41,703 bases of DNA, from positions 1-41,703 of the forward strand of contig CAZUAJ010000006.1 in NCBI GenBank assembly GCA_964618105.1, in the 5' to 3' direction. Position 1 is the stretch's first letter, and each line of letters begins with the position of its first letter. The DNA comes from CAG-273 sp964618105. GTDB lineage: Bacteria > Bacillota > Clostridia > TANB77 > CAG-508. The notes beneath the pieces are model-generated. The model did not search any database, had not been told where the DNA came from, and saw only the letters and a program-made list of their open reading frames with translations. A program made the position numbers and the translations under genes. Below, piece by piece: positions 41,550 through 41,703 of the stretch.

Positions 41550-41556
41550 AAGTTAT

Positions 41557-41632
<76 letters not shown>

Positions 41633-41637
41633 ATATT

Positions 41638-41703
41638 TGGTGACCCCGACGGGAATCGAACCCATGTCTCCGCCGTGAAAGGGCGATGTCTTAACCGCTT
41701 GAC
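41638..41703 (-). tRNA. tRNA-Glu (UUC), 5' end cut by the window edge
   Basis: 66 nt are visible with encoded CCA, acceptor strand GGGGTCA, T loop GGTTCGATTCC and anticodon loop CTTTCAC (anticodon TTC). The first bases of the acceptor stem lie beyond the edge. Confidence 0.92.

Overview
The window is AT-rich DNA from a low-GC Firmicute, most likely an anaerobic Clostridia member. The evidence is RsmA, Tex, CorA, VanW, HtrA and FabG-like proteins of Firmicute type, strong GGAGG ribosome binding sites, CCA-encoded tRNA genes, GGGGAC-type foldback repeats, and a single-module NRPS ending in a reductase of the kind known from gut Clostridia. The genus cannot be named from the sequence.

Layout. 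1-4317 is mostly chromosomal: a possible gene start cut by the left edge, a small protein with 14 cysteines, an M18 aminopeptidase, a membrane protein and an M14 carboxypeptidase. 4318-21022 is accessory DNA. Two related integrative mobilizable elements (IMEs) lie in tandem downstream of a tRNA-Pro gene (21010-21085, minus). The 3' end of that tRNA carries a 17-bp sequence that is repeated exactly at 11574-11590 and partly at 4318-4326. Each element has a tyrosine recombinase at its left end and, at its right end, a RepA_N-type initiator followed by iteron-like repeats, a hairpin and the att core. IME1 (4318-11590) carries a MobV relaxase with a pMV158-type oriT, two small membrane-anchored cargo proteins, an IS481-like insertion and a DUF3800 gene cut by that insertion. 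IME2 (11574-21022) carries an excisionase, an integrase with a one-base frameshift, a complete DpnII-type (GATC) restriction-modification operon, an ASCH / PIN-GNAT-PUA / XRE / ASCH cassette, and a rep-tnpV operon.

21010-41703 is chromosomal again: tRNA-Pro and tRNA-Arg; a membrane-anchored HtrA protease; an NRPS (C-A-T-R) with an asparagine-like specificity code in an operon with a histidine kinase, followed by an HD-GYP response regulator; Tex; an ABC-F ATPase whose last nine residues come from a foldback repeat; DUF378; a CorA-like transporter; a small membrane protein; tRNA-Lys; RsmA; a VanW protein; an S24-type repressor with an inverted-repeat operator; a cytoplasmic starch-binding-like protein; a FabG-like reductase; and tRNA-Thr and tRNA-Glu at the right edge.

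How the parts fit. The accessory region looks like a small defence island built by repeated insertion at one tRNA. IME1 supplies an intact integrase, relaxase and oriT but appears to have lost its excisionase. IME2 has an excisionase but a frameshifted integrase and no relaxase, so each may depend on the other. The best candidates for new biology are the PIN-GNAT-PUA fusion with its ASCH and XRE partners, and the NRPS, which should release an asparagine-derived aldehyde or alcohol and may be tied to c-di-GMP signalling by its neighbours. All family calls are from motif reading by eye; no database search was run.
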